From: Heliomicrobium undosum
Lineage (GTDB): Bacteria; Bacillota; Desulfitobacteriia; Heliobacteriales; Heliobacteriaceae
Reading direction: 5' to 3'
NCBI RefSeq assembly: GCF_009877425.1
Contig: NZ_WXEY01000007.1
Coordinates: 62,001 to 126,000 of the forward strand
Length of the DNA: 64,000 nt
How positions within the stretch are numbered: position 1 is the stretch's first letter; each line of letters opens with the position of its first letter. The notes beneath the pieces were generated by a model. The model was not told the origin of the DNA. It ran no database searches and saw nothing but the letters and a program-made list of their open reading frames with translations. This document shows positions 1 through 7,815 of this stretch, in pieces. Position numbers and translations under genes: made by a program.

Positions 1-1
1 C

Positions 2-535
2 GATACGAAGCAGATCATCGAACAGATCAAGAACCTCGAACATCAAGGGTTTCAATTTGAAGGGGCGGAAGCGTCTTTCGAGGTGCTCCTGCGTCGCGCC
101 TTTGGCGAAGACCCGGTTCCCTTCGTCCTTGACTCGATCCGCCTGATCATCGAGAAGCGCTCTGACGCCGACTTCACCTCGGAAGCCATGATCAAGTTGC
201 GCGTCGGCGACCAAGTCGTTCATACGGCCGCTGAAGGCAACGGTCCCGTCAACGCCGTCGACAACGCGCTGCGCAAGGCCCTTGTCAGTCACTACCCCTT
301 CCTGGCAGAGTGCCATCTCACCGACTACAAGGTGCGTGTCCTCGACGGGAAAGACGCCACCGAAGCAAAAGTTCGCGTCCTCATCGAGACGCGGGACTCC
401 CACGACGCATGGGGCACTGTCGGCGTCTCGACCAACATCATCGAGGCCTCTTGGCAGGCGCTGATGGACTCCTTCCTGTATGGCTACATGCGAGAACGCG
501 CACGGGTGCAAATGGAATCATCGCAGCCCGCGTAA
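2..535 (+). CDS. cimA: (R)-citramalate synthase, C-terminal part (5' end outside window)
   Basis: The reading frame is open from the first bases of the window to the TAA at 533-535. The visible 177 residues match the C-terminal regulatory/dimerisation domain of the LeuA/CimA family, with the segment ending in SMNIIEASW-like residues (here VSTNIIEASWQAL) that is typical of the long citramalate synthases. In that family the enzyme condenses pyruvate and acetyl-CoA to citramalate, the first step of the threonine-independent isoleucine route. The catalytic TIM-barrel half lies upstream of the window, so I infer the function from this domain alone; a 2-isopropylmalate synthase is the main alternative. 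A GC-rich hairpin follows the stop. Confidence 0.8.
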   Translation, partial: DTKQIIEQIKNLEHQGFQFEGAEASFEVLLRRAFGEDPVPFVLDSIRLIIEKRSDADFTSEAMIKLRVGDQVVHTAAEGNGPVNAVDNALRKALVSHYPFLAECHLTDYKVRVLDGKDATEAKVRVLIETRDSHDAWGTVGVSTNIIEASWQALMDSFLYGYMRERARVQMESSQPA

Positions 536-593
536 TGGGTTGACTGCCCGTCACATCTCTTTTTCAGTGGTATAGTGATACAGAGAAATTGAA

Positions 594-620
594 AGAGCCT
601 GCCCAGTGGGCAGGCTCTGC
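594..620 (+). terminator. Hairpin downstream of cimA
   Basis: An 11-bp inverted repeat (AGAGCCTGCCC / GGGCAGGCTCT) with a three-base loop begins about 60 bases after the cimA stop. The run of T after it is poor (GCGCTTTCC), so termination is likely but not textbook. From here to about 820 no gene is seen; the stretch carries short imperfect direct repeats of the type TTTGAATAGACATCC / TCAAATAGGCATCC. Confidence 0.55.
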
Positions 621-819
621 GCTTTCCTGTGGAACTTTTCTTCGACATATTTCGTCATAATGATGTAGGGTTTTACGTTTTCCATCGACTGCTAAAGGCT
701 AGCCTTATTTCATCAGCTTTTCCGAATAGCAGCTTTGAAAAAACATTTTTGAATAGACATCCTGAATGGGCATTCTTTGAAAAAGCATCATCAAATAGGC
801 ATCCTAGAATGAATCTCGA

Positions 820-1197
820 TTAGACCTTTTCGATCGGATTCGGCTGGCTTTTCGGTCGAGGACGGACCATGCGGTCGATTACGTAGCGGCGAATGACAGC
901 GAGGTTTTGGAAAATCCGGACGCCGAAGGCGAATACAGCCGCCAAAAAGAGGTCGACGCCGAGGCGGTCGCCGATGTAGGCCAGCAGGGCCGCCAAGACG
1001 GCGTTCGTAAAAAATCCGGTCAACAGGACGAGGGCGTCGAATTTGTCCTCCAGGAAACTGCGGAGGGAGCCAAAGACCGAGTCCAGCGCCGCCAGAACGG
1101 CCACGGACATATATTTGGCATACTCCATGGGGATGGTAATGGATAAAACGGATCCGATGAAGATGCCAAGGGCCAACCCAACCAGCGGTAGCCACAT
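820..1197 (-). CDS. Small basic family membrane protein (DUF1290)
   Basis: The 125-residue product is hydrophobic with three to four predicted membrane segments and a basic C-terminal tail (RYVIDRMVRPRPKSQ). The N-terminal GLALGIFIGS segment and the block around FGSLRSFLEDKFD fit the small basic protein (DUF1290) family of Gram-positive bacteria, whose genes often sit in division and cell-wall clusters. The molecular function is not known. The start ATG lies 10 bases after GAGGTGGTG. It is transcribed away from cdaA, with which it shares a short divergent intergenic region. Confidence 0.7.
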   Translation of the reverse strand: MWLPLVGLALGIFIGSVLSITIPMEYAKYMSVAVLAALDSVFGSLRSFLEDKFDALVLLTGFFTNAVLAALLAYIGDRLGVDLFLAAVFAFGVRIFQNLAVIRRYVIDRMVRPRPKSQPNPIEKV

Positions 1198-1326
1198 CTT
1201 TTTCTGTCACCACCTCGACCGGAAAAAATCTTTGTCACTTCGCCTCCATTATAGTCGCAAACCGGATTTTGCCACAAGGGATTTTCCCCGGAGAGAGAGA
1301 ATTTCTATGTCAGGGAGGTGATGACG

Positions 1327-2139
1327 ATGCTACCACCGAACTTGGAAAATTTCAATTTTATGGCCGTACTGGACATCGTTGCGGTCGCTTTCATCATCTA
1401 CCGGCTGACCATGTTCATCAAGGGCACCCGGGCGGTCCAACTGCTCAAAGGGTTCGGTGTGTTGATCATCGCCTCATACCTCAGTGAGGCCCTGAGCTTG
1501 AACACCCTCAGTTGGTTGCTGAAACAGGCCTGGACCGCTTTGATCGTCGCATTGCCGATCGTGTTCCAACCGGAACTGCGCCGGACGCTGGAGCAGTTGG
1601 GACGCGGCAAGCTGTTTCCGGCCCAGATCGCCGTGATGGCTGATGAGGACCGCAGTTTCCTGATCGGCGAGATCGTGCGGGCTGTCGGCGTCCTGATGAA
1701 AAACAAGATCGGCGCCTTGATCATCATTGAGCGCAAGACCGGCGTCAACGACGTCATCGAAACAGGCACATGGATCGACGGCAAGGTGTCCGGCGAGTTT
1801 CTCGTGAACATATTTATTCCCAAGACGCCGCTTCATGACGGCGCTGTCGTCGTTCGCGGCGATCGCGTCGCCGCCGCCGCCTGTTATTTGCCGCTCACCG
1901 ACGATCCAGGACTGTCCCGAGAACTGGGCACCCGTCACCGGGCGGGGATCGGCATCACGGAACAGTCGGACGCCGTGGCGGTTATCGTCTCTGAGGAGAC
2001 GGGAAACCTATCGATGGCTGTCGATGGCAAGCTGACTCGCTTTCTCGATGAAACCTCTCTCCGATCTCGGCTGGAGGAACTGCTGCAACCGAAAACGGCG
2101 AACTCCCGTTCGTTCTGGCAATGGAGGAGCAATCCATGA
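1327..2139 (+). CDS. cdaA: Membrane diadenylate cyclase CdaA
   Basis: CdaA makes cyclic di-AMP from two ATP at the cytoplasmic membrane. The 270-residue protein has three N-terminal membrane segments (residues about 10-95) followed by a DisA_N catalytic domain, in which the DGA motif (LHDGAVVV) and the RHR motif (GTRHRAGIG) needed for catalysis are both present. I chose the ATG at 1327 because GGAGG ends 8 bases upstream; GTG/ATG codons at 1318 and 1321 are too close to it. The stop overlaps the start of cdaR (ATGA), so the two are translationally coupled, which is the usual arrangement in Bacillota, with glmM further downstream. Confidence 0.93.
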   Translation: MLPPNLENFNFMAVLDIVAVAFIIYRLTMFIKGTRAVQLLKGFGVLIIASYLSEALSLNTLSWLLKQAWTALIVALPIVFQPELRRTLEQLGRGKLFPAQIAVMADEDRSFLIGEIVRAVGVLMKNKIGALIIIERKTGVNDVIETGTWIDGKVSGEFLVNIFIPKTPLHDGAVVVRGDRVAAAACYLPLTDDPGLSRELGTRHRAGIGITEQSDAVAVIVSEETGNLSMAVDGKLTRFLDETSLRSRLEELLQPKTANSRSFWQWRSNP

Positions 2140-3281
2140 TGGACATTGCCGGAACAGCGCGCCGCAACTGGCTCTATAAACTGGCGGCTCTCGCCATCGC
2201 CATCCTCCTCTGGGTCTACGTGAACGCCGAACAGCAGGGCGTCCAGACCTTTCCCGTCCAACTGGAGCGGGAAGGCCTCGAAGCCGGCTATGTCCTCGAC
2301 CCGGAGCCGCCCACTGTGGTGGAACTGCGGGTCAAGGGGCCGAAGGCGATCATGGCCAATCTGTCGTCCCGCGATTTTCGCGCCCGCATCAGCCTGGCCG
2401 GGGTCAAGCCGGGACCGCTGACCATTGGCGTCACCGTCGACGCGCCGCCGAATGTGCAGATCATCAGCAAATCGCCAGCCGAATTGAGCCTGAACGTGGA
2501 CGTGCTGGAGACACGGACGCTGCCGCTGACCTGGGAGTTTAAGGGCAACATGCCGGCTGGCTACCGGGTCGGTGACCCCACGCTCCGCCCAGCGGAGGTT
2601 GTTGTTAGCGGTCCCCGCGACCGGTTGCGGCTGATTCAGCGCGTCGGCGTCCAGATCCCCGTCGGCGCCAAGGAGAGCTTCACCCGCTCCTTGCCGGTCC
2701 GCATCATCGAGCCGGCTGTCGGTGATGACACGCGCATGCAGATTTCACCAAAGTCGATCGAGGTGACCGTGCCGGTCATCCAGGAGATGACGAGCAAAAC
2801 AGTGACTGTCCAGCCGCTCGTCACCGGCGCGCCTGCAGCCGGGTATAAGGTGTTGTCCACACGGGTGGAGCCGGCAAGCCTGTCCGTTACATTGCCGGCG
2901 GAGGGTTTTGCTGACCTGCGCGCCCTGGCCACCTCGCCGGTCGACATCAACGGCGCTCGGGGAGACGTGGTGAAAGACGTGAACCTAGCCTTGCCGGCCG
3001 GTGTGCGTCCAAACAACCCTGCCCTCAGCGTCGTCCGGGTCATCGTCTCCATCGGCCCTGTAGCGGAACCGTCGCCAACACCGTCACCCACACCGTCACC
3101 ACCCACCGGGCCGCCCCCGGAAGAGACGAAACCAACCACCGGCGGCACGACGCCATCCGAGCCCGGCAAGGAACCAAGCAAAGAACCGGGCGGGGGCGCC
3201 GGAACAGGTGGAACGGCAACCGGCGGTGGAACGGGCGGTGGAACGACTGGGGGAACCGGCACGGGGGCACAAGCCCGCTAG
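2136..3281 (+). CDS. cdaR: CdaA regulatory protein CdaR (YbbR repeats)
   Basis: The protein has one N-terminal membrane anchor (LAALAIAILLWVYV) and a long extracytoplasmic part with about four YbbR-type beta domains. In known systems it binds CdaA and tunes cyclic di-AMP production. The last 80 or so residues form a low-complexity Pro/Thr/Gly tail, with runs such as TPSPTPSP and GGGTGGG, which may span or associate with the wall. The ATG at 2136 overlaps the cdaA stop and has GGAGG 8 bases upstream; the in-frame ATG at 2121 would contain that ribosome site and is rejected. The length of 381 residues is normal for the family. Confidence 0.88.
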   Translation: MMDIAGTARRNWLYKLAALAIAILLWVYVNAEQQGVQTFPVQLEREGLEAGYVLDPEPPTVVELRVKGPKAIMANLSSRDFRARISLAGVKPGPLTIGVTVDAPPNVQIISKSPAELSLNVDVLETRTLPLTWEFKGNMPAGYRVGDPTLRPAEVVVSGPRDRLRLIQRVGVQIPVGAKESFTRSLPVRIIEPAVGDDTRMQISPKSIEVTVPVIQEMTSKTVTVQPLVTGAPAAGYKVLSTRVEPASLSVTLPAEGFADLRALATSPVDINGARGDVVKDVNLALPAGVRPNNPALSVVRVIVSIGPVAEPSPTPSPTPSPPTGPPPEETKPTTGGTTPSEPGKEPSKEPGGGAGTGGTATGGGTGGGTTGGTGTGAQAR

Positions 3282-3371
3282 AATCGCCTTTTTCGCAAGA
3301 CCATTTTGAATACATGCCCCTTGGTAAAAAACGTAGAAGAATTCTCATCACTGATGATGTGAGGAGACGTA

Positions 3372-5078
3372 TTGGTCTTGAAAATCCGTATCGCCAACCT
3401 GCGCGCCGGGCTGTCGGAAGACGCCGGGCGCCTTTTGCCAAAAGCGGCCCGCCGGATCGGGTTGAAGCCCGGCCAGATCGAAAACATGACCATCCTGCGT
3501 GAGGCCGTCGACGCCCGGAAAAAAGCGGAGATCCGCCTCGTCTACACCGTCGAGGTCACCCTCAAAGCCGGTGTGAAGCTGCAGCCGGGGATCGTGGATA
3601 AGGACCCCCAGGTCAGCCTGGTTCCGGAGGAGAAAAAGACGCCGCTCCTGCGCGGCAACCAGCCCCTCTCCCGTCGCCCCGTCGTTGTCGGCGCCGGTCC
3701 CTGCGGCTATTTTGCCGCGTTGAAACTTGCCGAGGCCGGGTACAAACCGATCCTGCTGGAGCGCGGCTACGACGTGGACCGGCGGGCGGCGGACGTGGAC
3801 CGCTTCTGGGAGACGGGGGAACTGAAGGTCGATTCGAACGTCCAGTTCGGTGAAGGCGGCGCAGGCACCTTTTCCGACGGCAAGTTGACGACTCGCACCC
3901 ATGACCCCCGGATCAACGAGGTCTTTGAGTGGCTCGCCGAAGCCGGTGCGCCCCAGGAGATCCTCTATAAGGCGAAACCCCACGTGGGCACCGATGTCCT
4001 GCGCGACGTGGTGCGCAACCTGCGACAGCGCCTGCTGGCGCTAGGTGGGCAGGTGTTTTTCGGCGCCCTCGTGGAAGAACTTGTGTTAGAAAAAACAGCT
4101 CTGGGCCGGCGGGTGGCCGGTGTGCGCCTCGCGCCGGGCGTCGAGTTGACCGGCGTAGGGCAGGGGGACAAGGCGCCCGCGCTTCCGATCTCCGGCTCTC
4201 CCCGTACCGGCCTCGAACTCGCTGCCGATATAGTCATCCTGGCCATCGGCCACAGCGCCCGCGACACGGCCAAAAACCTTTACGCCCAAGAGGTGGCCTT
4301 GGAGGCGAAATCCTTCGCCATCGGCCTGCGGGTCGAACACCCTCAGGGGCTGATCGACCGCGCCCAGTACGGCGAATTTGCCGGCCATGAACGGCTCGGC
4401 GTCGCCGACTATAATCTCCATACCAAGCTCGCCGAGGCTGGCAGGACCGTCTTTTCTTTCTGTATGTGCCCCGGCGGTCAGGTGGTGGCGGCCGCATCGG
4501 AAGCGGGCGGCGTCGTCACCAACGGCATGAGCGCCTACGCCCGCGATACCGGCGTCGCCAACTCGGCCCTTGTCGCCTCGGTAAACCCCGGCGACTATCC
4601 GGAGCCGGGTCCCCTCGGTGGCGCAGCCTTCCAGCGGATCTGGGAGAAAAAAGCCTTCGAACTGGGCGGCGGCGACTACCGCGCGCCAGCCCAGACGGTA
4701 GGGGACTTTCTCGCCGACCAGAAGGGAGATTTGTCGGACACCCTCGTCCAGCCCACCTACCGGCCCGGCGTGACGGCAGCCAATCTCCGCGACAGCCTGC
4801 CCAAGGAAGTGGGCGAGGCGCTGGCGGCGGGCCTGGCCGACTTCGGCCGCAAGATCCAGGGCTTCGACCTGCCGAAAGCCGTCCTGACCGGCGTGGAGAC
4901 GCGCACCTCCTCTCCCTGGCGCATCAACCGCGATGAATCGCTGCAATCGCCCGGCATCGAGGGGCTCTATCCGGGCGGGGAAGGGGCCGGCTACGCCGGG
5001 GGCATCGTCAGCGCTGCCGTCGACGGCTTGCGGCTGGCTGAGGCCATCATCGTCACATACCGGTTGATGGAGCGCTAG
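3372..5078 (+). CDS. FAD-dependent dehydrogenase-like flavoprotein (COG2509 family)
   Basis: The 568-residue protein has an N-terminal 80-residue domain found in this family, then a dinucleotide-binding Rossmann motif (VVVGAGPCGYFAALKLAE, about residue 100), the conserved FGEGGAGTFSDGKL block and a C-terminal YPGGEGAGYAGGI block that completes FAD binding. These features are typical of the uncharacterised COG2509 dehydrogenases. No substrate is known. I use the TTG at 3372 because GAGGAG lies 5 bases upstream and the family usually begins near this point. It lies between cdaR and glmM, which are adjacent in many Bacillota, so it may be co-transcribed with the cyclic di-AMP/amino-sugar genes. 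Confidence 0.8.
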   Translation: MVLKIRIANLRAGLSEDAGRLLPKAARRIGLKPGQIENMTILREAVDARKKAEIRLVYTVEVTLKAGVKLQPGIVDKDPQVSLVPEEKKTPLLRGNQPLSRRPVVVGAGPCGYFAALKLAEAGYKPILLERGYDVDRRAADVDRFWETGELKVDSNVQFGEGGAGTFSDGKLTTRTHDPRINEVFEWLAEAGAPQEILYKAKPHVGTDVLRDVVRNLRQRLLALGGQVFFGALVEELVLEKTALGRRVAGVRLAPGVELTGVGQGDKAPALPISGSPRTGLELAADIVILAIGHSARDTAKNLYAQEVALEAKSFAIGLRVEHPQGLIDRAQYGEFAGHERLGVADYNLHTKLAEAGRTVFSFCMCPGGQVVAAASEAGGVVTNGMSAYARDTGVANSALVASVNPGDYPEPGPLGGAAFQRIWEKKAFELGGGDYRAPAQTVGDFLADQKGDLSDTLVQPTYRPGVTAANLRDSLPKEVGEALAAGLADFGRKIQGFDLPKAVLTGVETRTSSPWRINRDESLQSPGIEGLYPGGEGAGYAGGIVSAAVDGLRLAEAIIVTYRLMER

Positions 5079-5169
5079 AGGTTGCGGCAGAAGTTGCCGT
5101 GAAATGAGACCCTGAATGGGGAAACGACAATTCAAAAGTGGAATAGCCGAAAAGAGAGGGAAATCAAAC

Positions 5170-6549
5170 GTGGGAAAATTATTCGGAACCGACGGTGTGC
5201 GCGGTGTCGCCAACAGCGAACTGACGCCTGAACTGGCTTTTAAATTGGGGCGGGCCGGCGCCTATGTGCTCAGCAAGGAAGCGCCCCATCCCCGCATCGT
5301 TATCGGCAAAGACACCCGCATCTCCGGCGACATGCTGGAGGCGGCGCTGATCGCCGGCATCACCTCTGTCGGCGGCGAGGCCCTGCCGGTGGGGGTGCTG
5401 CCGACACCGGGCATCGCCTACCTGACGCGGGAACTGAAGGCCACCGCCGGCGTTGTCATCTCGGCCTCCCACAACCCTGTCGCCGACAACGGCATCAAGT
5501 TTTTCTCCGCCTCCGGCTTCAAACTCCTTGACGCGGTGGAAGAGGAGATCGAGCGTTACGTCCTCGGCGAGAACGGCCAAGCCGTTGACAGCGTCGGCGG
5601 CGACACCGAGGGGCATCACACCGACGGGCTGCCGGCGCCGACAGGGACCCAGGTGGGCCGGGTGTGTCCCGTGGTCGACGCGGAGACGATGTTTGTCGAG
5701 TACCTGAAGTCCACCGTTCCCGTCGACTTCTCGGGCCTCAAGGTCGTCGTCGACGGCGCCAACGGGGCCGCCTTCCGCGTCGCCCCCCGGATCCTGCGGG
5801 AACTGGGCGCCGAGGTGGTCACCATCTTTTGCGAGCCTGACGGCACGAACATCAACGACGGTTGCGGCTCCACCCATCCGGAGAAGCTCGCTGAGGCCGT
5901 CATCGCCCATGGGGCGCACATCGGGTTGGCCCACGACGGAGACGCCGACCGGCTCATCGCCGTCGATGAAAAGGGCCGGATCATTGACGGCGACCGGATC
6001 ATGGTCACCTGCGCCTTACATATGAAAGCCAAGGGACAACTCCCCAAAGACACTGTCGCCGTCACCGTCATGAGCAACATGGGACTGCACCTGGCCCTCA
6101 AAGCCGCCGGGATCCACATCCTGGAGACGAAGGTGGGCGACCGCTATGTCCTGGAAGCGCTCCTGGAAGCGGGGGCTGTCTTCGGTGGCGAGCAGTCCGG
6201 TCACATCCTCTTTTTGCAGCACAACACCACCGGCGACGGTGTGCTCACGGGGCTGCAACTGTTGACGGTCATGAAAGAGTCAGGGAAGCCCCTGTCCGAA
6301 CTGGCGGACCAGATGCAGCAACTTCCCCAACTCCTCGTCAACGTGCGCGTCAAGGACAAGACCTGCATGAACGCGCCGGAAGCGCAGGCGGCCGTAGAAG
6401 CGGGAAAAGCCAAGCTCGAAGGCCGGGGCCGCATCCTCGTTCGCCCGTCGGGCACGGAACCGCTGATCCGGGTGATGGGGGAAGGCCCCGATCCGGAGGA
6501 ACTGAAGCAGGTTGTTGAGGAGATCGCTGAGGTTTTTCGGCGCTTTTAG
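5170..6549 (+). CDS. glmM: Phosphoglucosamine mutase
   Basis: GlmM interconverts glucosamine-6-phosphate and glucosamine-1-phosphate for peptidoglycan precursor synthesis. The start [11 protein letters not shown], the active-site serine loop SASHNP (about residue 102), the metal-binding DGDADR loop and the C-terminal phosphate-binding [12 protein letters not shown] are all intact in 459 residues, the normal length. The GTG at 5170 is preferred over the ATG at 5116, because AGAGGG ends 9 bases before it and homologues begin exactly here. It lies downstream of cdaA-cdaR, a conserved neighbourhood in which CdaA activity is linked to GlmM. Confidence 0.95.
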   Translation: MGKLFGTDGVRGVANSELTPELAFKLGRAGAYVLSKEAPHPRIVIGKDTRISGDMLEAALIAGITSVGGEALPVGVLPTPGIAYLTRELKATAGVVISASHNPVADNGIKFFSASGFKLLDAVEEEIERYVLGENGQAVDSVGGDTEGHHTDGLPAPTGTQVGRVCPVVDAETMFVEYLKSTVPVDFSGLKVVVDGANGAAFRVAPRILRELGAEVVTIFCEPDGTNINDGCGSTHPEKLAEAVIAHGAHIGLAHDGDADRLIAVDEKGRIIDGDRIMVTCALHMKAKGQLPKDTVAVTVMSNMGLHLALKAAGIHILETKVGDRYVLEALLEAGAVFGGEQSGHILFLQHNTTGDGVLTGLQLLTVMKESGKPLSELADQMQQLPQLLVNVRVKDKTCMNAPEAQAAVEAGKAKLEGRGRILVRPSGTEPLIRVMGEGPDPEELKQVVEEIAEVFRRF

Positions 6550-6689
6550 GAACTGTCTTGGTCCGTCGACAGTTTTAGCACAGGTGACTATTTTAGCACC
6601 TTTGACTTTTAGACTGTTTGTAGGCCCTATTTAAGCCCCGTTTTACGGAACTGTTTTTCACACGAACCAAATCCGTACACACAAATGGT

Positions 6690-6728
6690 AAGACCTCTTC
6701 CGTATTATGCGGCAGAGGTCTTATTTTC
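6690..6728 (+). terminator. Intrinsic terminator after glmM
   Basis: A 9-bp stem (AAGACCTCT / AGAGGTCTT) with a 15-base loop is followed by ATTTTCTT. It probably ends the cdaA-cdaR-glmM transcript. The remaining 6550-6828 interval holds short TTTTAGCAC repeats and no gene. Confidence 0.8.
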
Positions 6729-6828
6729 TTCGTAATATCTGAAAGGGTGGGAGAGAAAGGATATTCTTTTTTCGCTCCATTTTTTGTATGATTACGCTAA
6801 CATCTATTTCAAAAAGGGAGGCTGAACC

Positions 6829-7284
6829 ATGCCTGAGGAAATACTCGGCGCCATCCTGGAGCCGATTGGAGAACTGGTGAGCGGAGCGGCCGACGCAGTG
6901 ATCGAAGTCGCCGGATCTGTCGTGGATGCAGCCGGATCCGTGATAGATGCAACCGGAAGCGTCAAAGGTGTGGTTGGAAGCGTGATGGACGCAGCCGGAT
7001 CCGTCATGGATGCGGCAGGTGCGGTGATTGACGCCATCACAAGCCCAGAGCCTGCCTTAGCAAGCCCTGCGTCGAACATTGCAGGGCCGGAGTTGCAAGT
7101 GGCAGGCCTGGTTCAGGACGTGAATCCTTTGGCACAGGCAACGGATGATCTAGACCAGGAAACAGATGGTCGAGTCAACGCAATGATCGGCTGCGCGATT
7201 GAAGACACGCTGTGGATGATGGACACCTATGGACAAATAAAAGAAGGAAAGAAAAAAGAAAGGGAAGAGGAGGCCAAGTCATAG
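6829..7284 (+). CDS. Small protein with seven-residue repeats, unknown function
   Basis: I do not recognise this 151-residue protein. Residues about 25-70 consist of six consecutive seven-residue units of the pattern (A/T/V)GSV(I/V/M)DA, encoded by a matching 21-base DNA repeat. A regular heptad with alternating small and hydrophobic residues could form a long amphipathic helix or a coiled coil. The C-terminal part is acidic then strongly charged (KEGKKKEREEEAKS) and contains a single cysteine in AMIGCAIEDTLWMMD. There is no signal peptide. A good ribosome site (AAAGGGAGG) precedes the ATG, and codon use is like its neighbours, so it is likely a real gene. Confidence 0.6.
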   Translation: MPEEILGAILEPIGELVSGAADAVIEVAGSVVDAAGSVIDATGSVKGVVGSVMDAAGSVMDAAGAVIDAITSPEPALASPASNIAGPELQVAGLVQDVNPLAQATDDLDQETDGRVNAMIGCAIEDTLWMMDTYGQIKEGKKKEREEEAKS

Positions 7285-7296
7285 CCGGAGAGGAAA

Positions 7297-7341
7297 GTGC
7301 GACGCCGCAGGTGAAGATTGATTCACCAAGCGGCGTCGCAC
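7297..7341. other. Long near-perfect hairpin without T-run
   Basis: The arms GTGCGACGCCGC / GCGGCGTCGCAC enclose a second matching pair, GGTGAA / TTCACC, leaving only a six-base loop, so almost the whole 45 bases can pair. No T-run follows on either strand. It sits 13 bases after the stop of the repeat protein gene and may stabilise its mRNA 3' end. Directly after it come a short palindrome and the sequence CATCGCCTGC, which also occurs behind the hairpins at 50.5 and 61.5 kb. Confidence 0.6.
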
Positions 7342-7539
7342 AGCATAGGCTATTATGCATCGCCTGCGCGAAAGCCTGACACATTTCTCGGTTCTTCTCC
7401 GGTTTCTAGAAGTGATACAACCAGGATCGTCATAGACGGCTTTTTTTCAAAGCGAGGGTTGCGCCAACCTCCCCTCGCTGATACAATGATCATGACTCAG
7501 AAAAGGCTGCAAGGTCAGATATGAGAACGACAAATGAAT

Positions 7540-7700
7540 CGCACAGCGCCAGAACCGGCGTCAGCCGGTTGACGAGGCAGGGGTTTATCGAAGTTTTCGG
7601 CGGATGCCCCTCGGCCGCTCACGGCCGCAGCCAAGCCACAAATCCCGGGAGCAATCACGGGGACAAAGGGCTGGTGGTGAGTGTCGGGATAGATCTGTGC
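7540..7700 (+). ncRNA. glmS self-cleaving ribozyme (glucosamine-6-phosphate sensor)
   Basis: The conserved landmarks occur in order: AGCGCCAGAAC at the 5' end (cleavage expected between A7545 and G7546), GGTTGACGAGG, GGGGTTTATCGAA, TTTTCGGCGGATGCCCC, then the 3' pairing region with CACAAATC and GGGGACAAAGGGC. In known cases glucosamine-6-phosphate is the cofactor for self-cleavage, and the cut mRNA is degraded, so glmS is switched off when its product is abundant. The ribozyme ends about 115 bases before the glmS start codon. Exact 3' limit is my estimate. Confidence 0.95.
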
Positions 7701-7705
7701 CTTTC

Positions 7706-7754
7706 AGCCGCCAACACTCTCGTGAAGAAAGATGCGAGAGCGGCGGCTTTTTTG
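7706..7754 (+). terminator. Terminator-like hairpin between ribozyme and glmS
   Basis: AGCCGCC pairs with GGCGGCT and, inside it, CTCTCG pairs with CGAGAG; the outer arm runs directly into CTTTTTTGC. This is a good intrinsic terminator shape and stands between the ribozyme and the glmS start codon at 7816, so it may add a transcription-attenuation layer. It could instead only be a stable spacer stem. Confidence 0.6.
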
Positions 7755-7815
7755 CACCCTTTTTTCGAGTCGAGCACAATTCCCGGCATCCGAATGAAGA
7801 GAGGAGAAATCACCC

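Noticed and set aside
4086-5213. 375-codon open frame opposite the COG2509 gene and the glmM start
   Set aside because: Antisense shadow without any domain pattern or ribosome site.
7441-7480. Terminator formed by AGCGAGGG...CCCCTCGCT upstream of the ribozyme
   Set aside because: The T-run lies before the stem on the plus strand and no T-run follows it on either strand.
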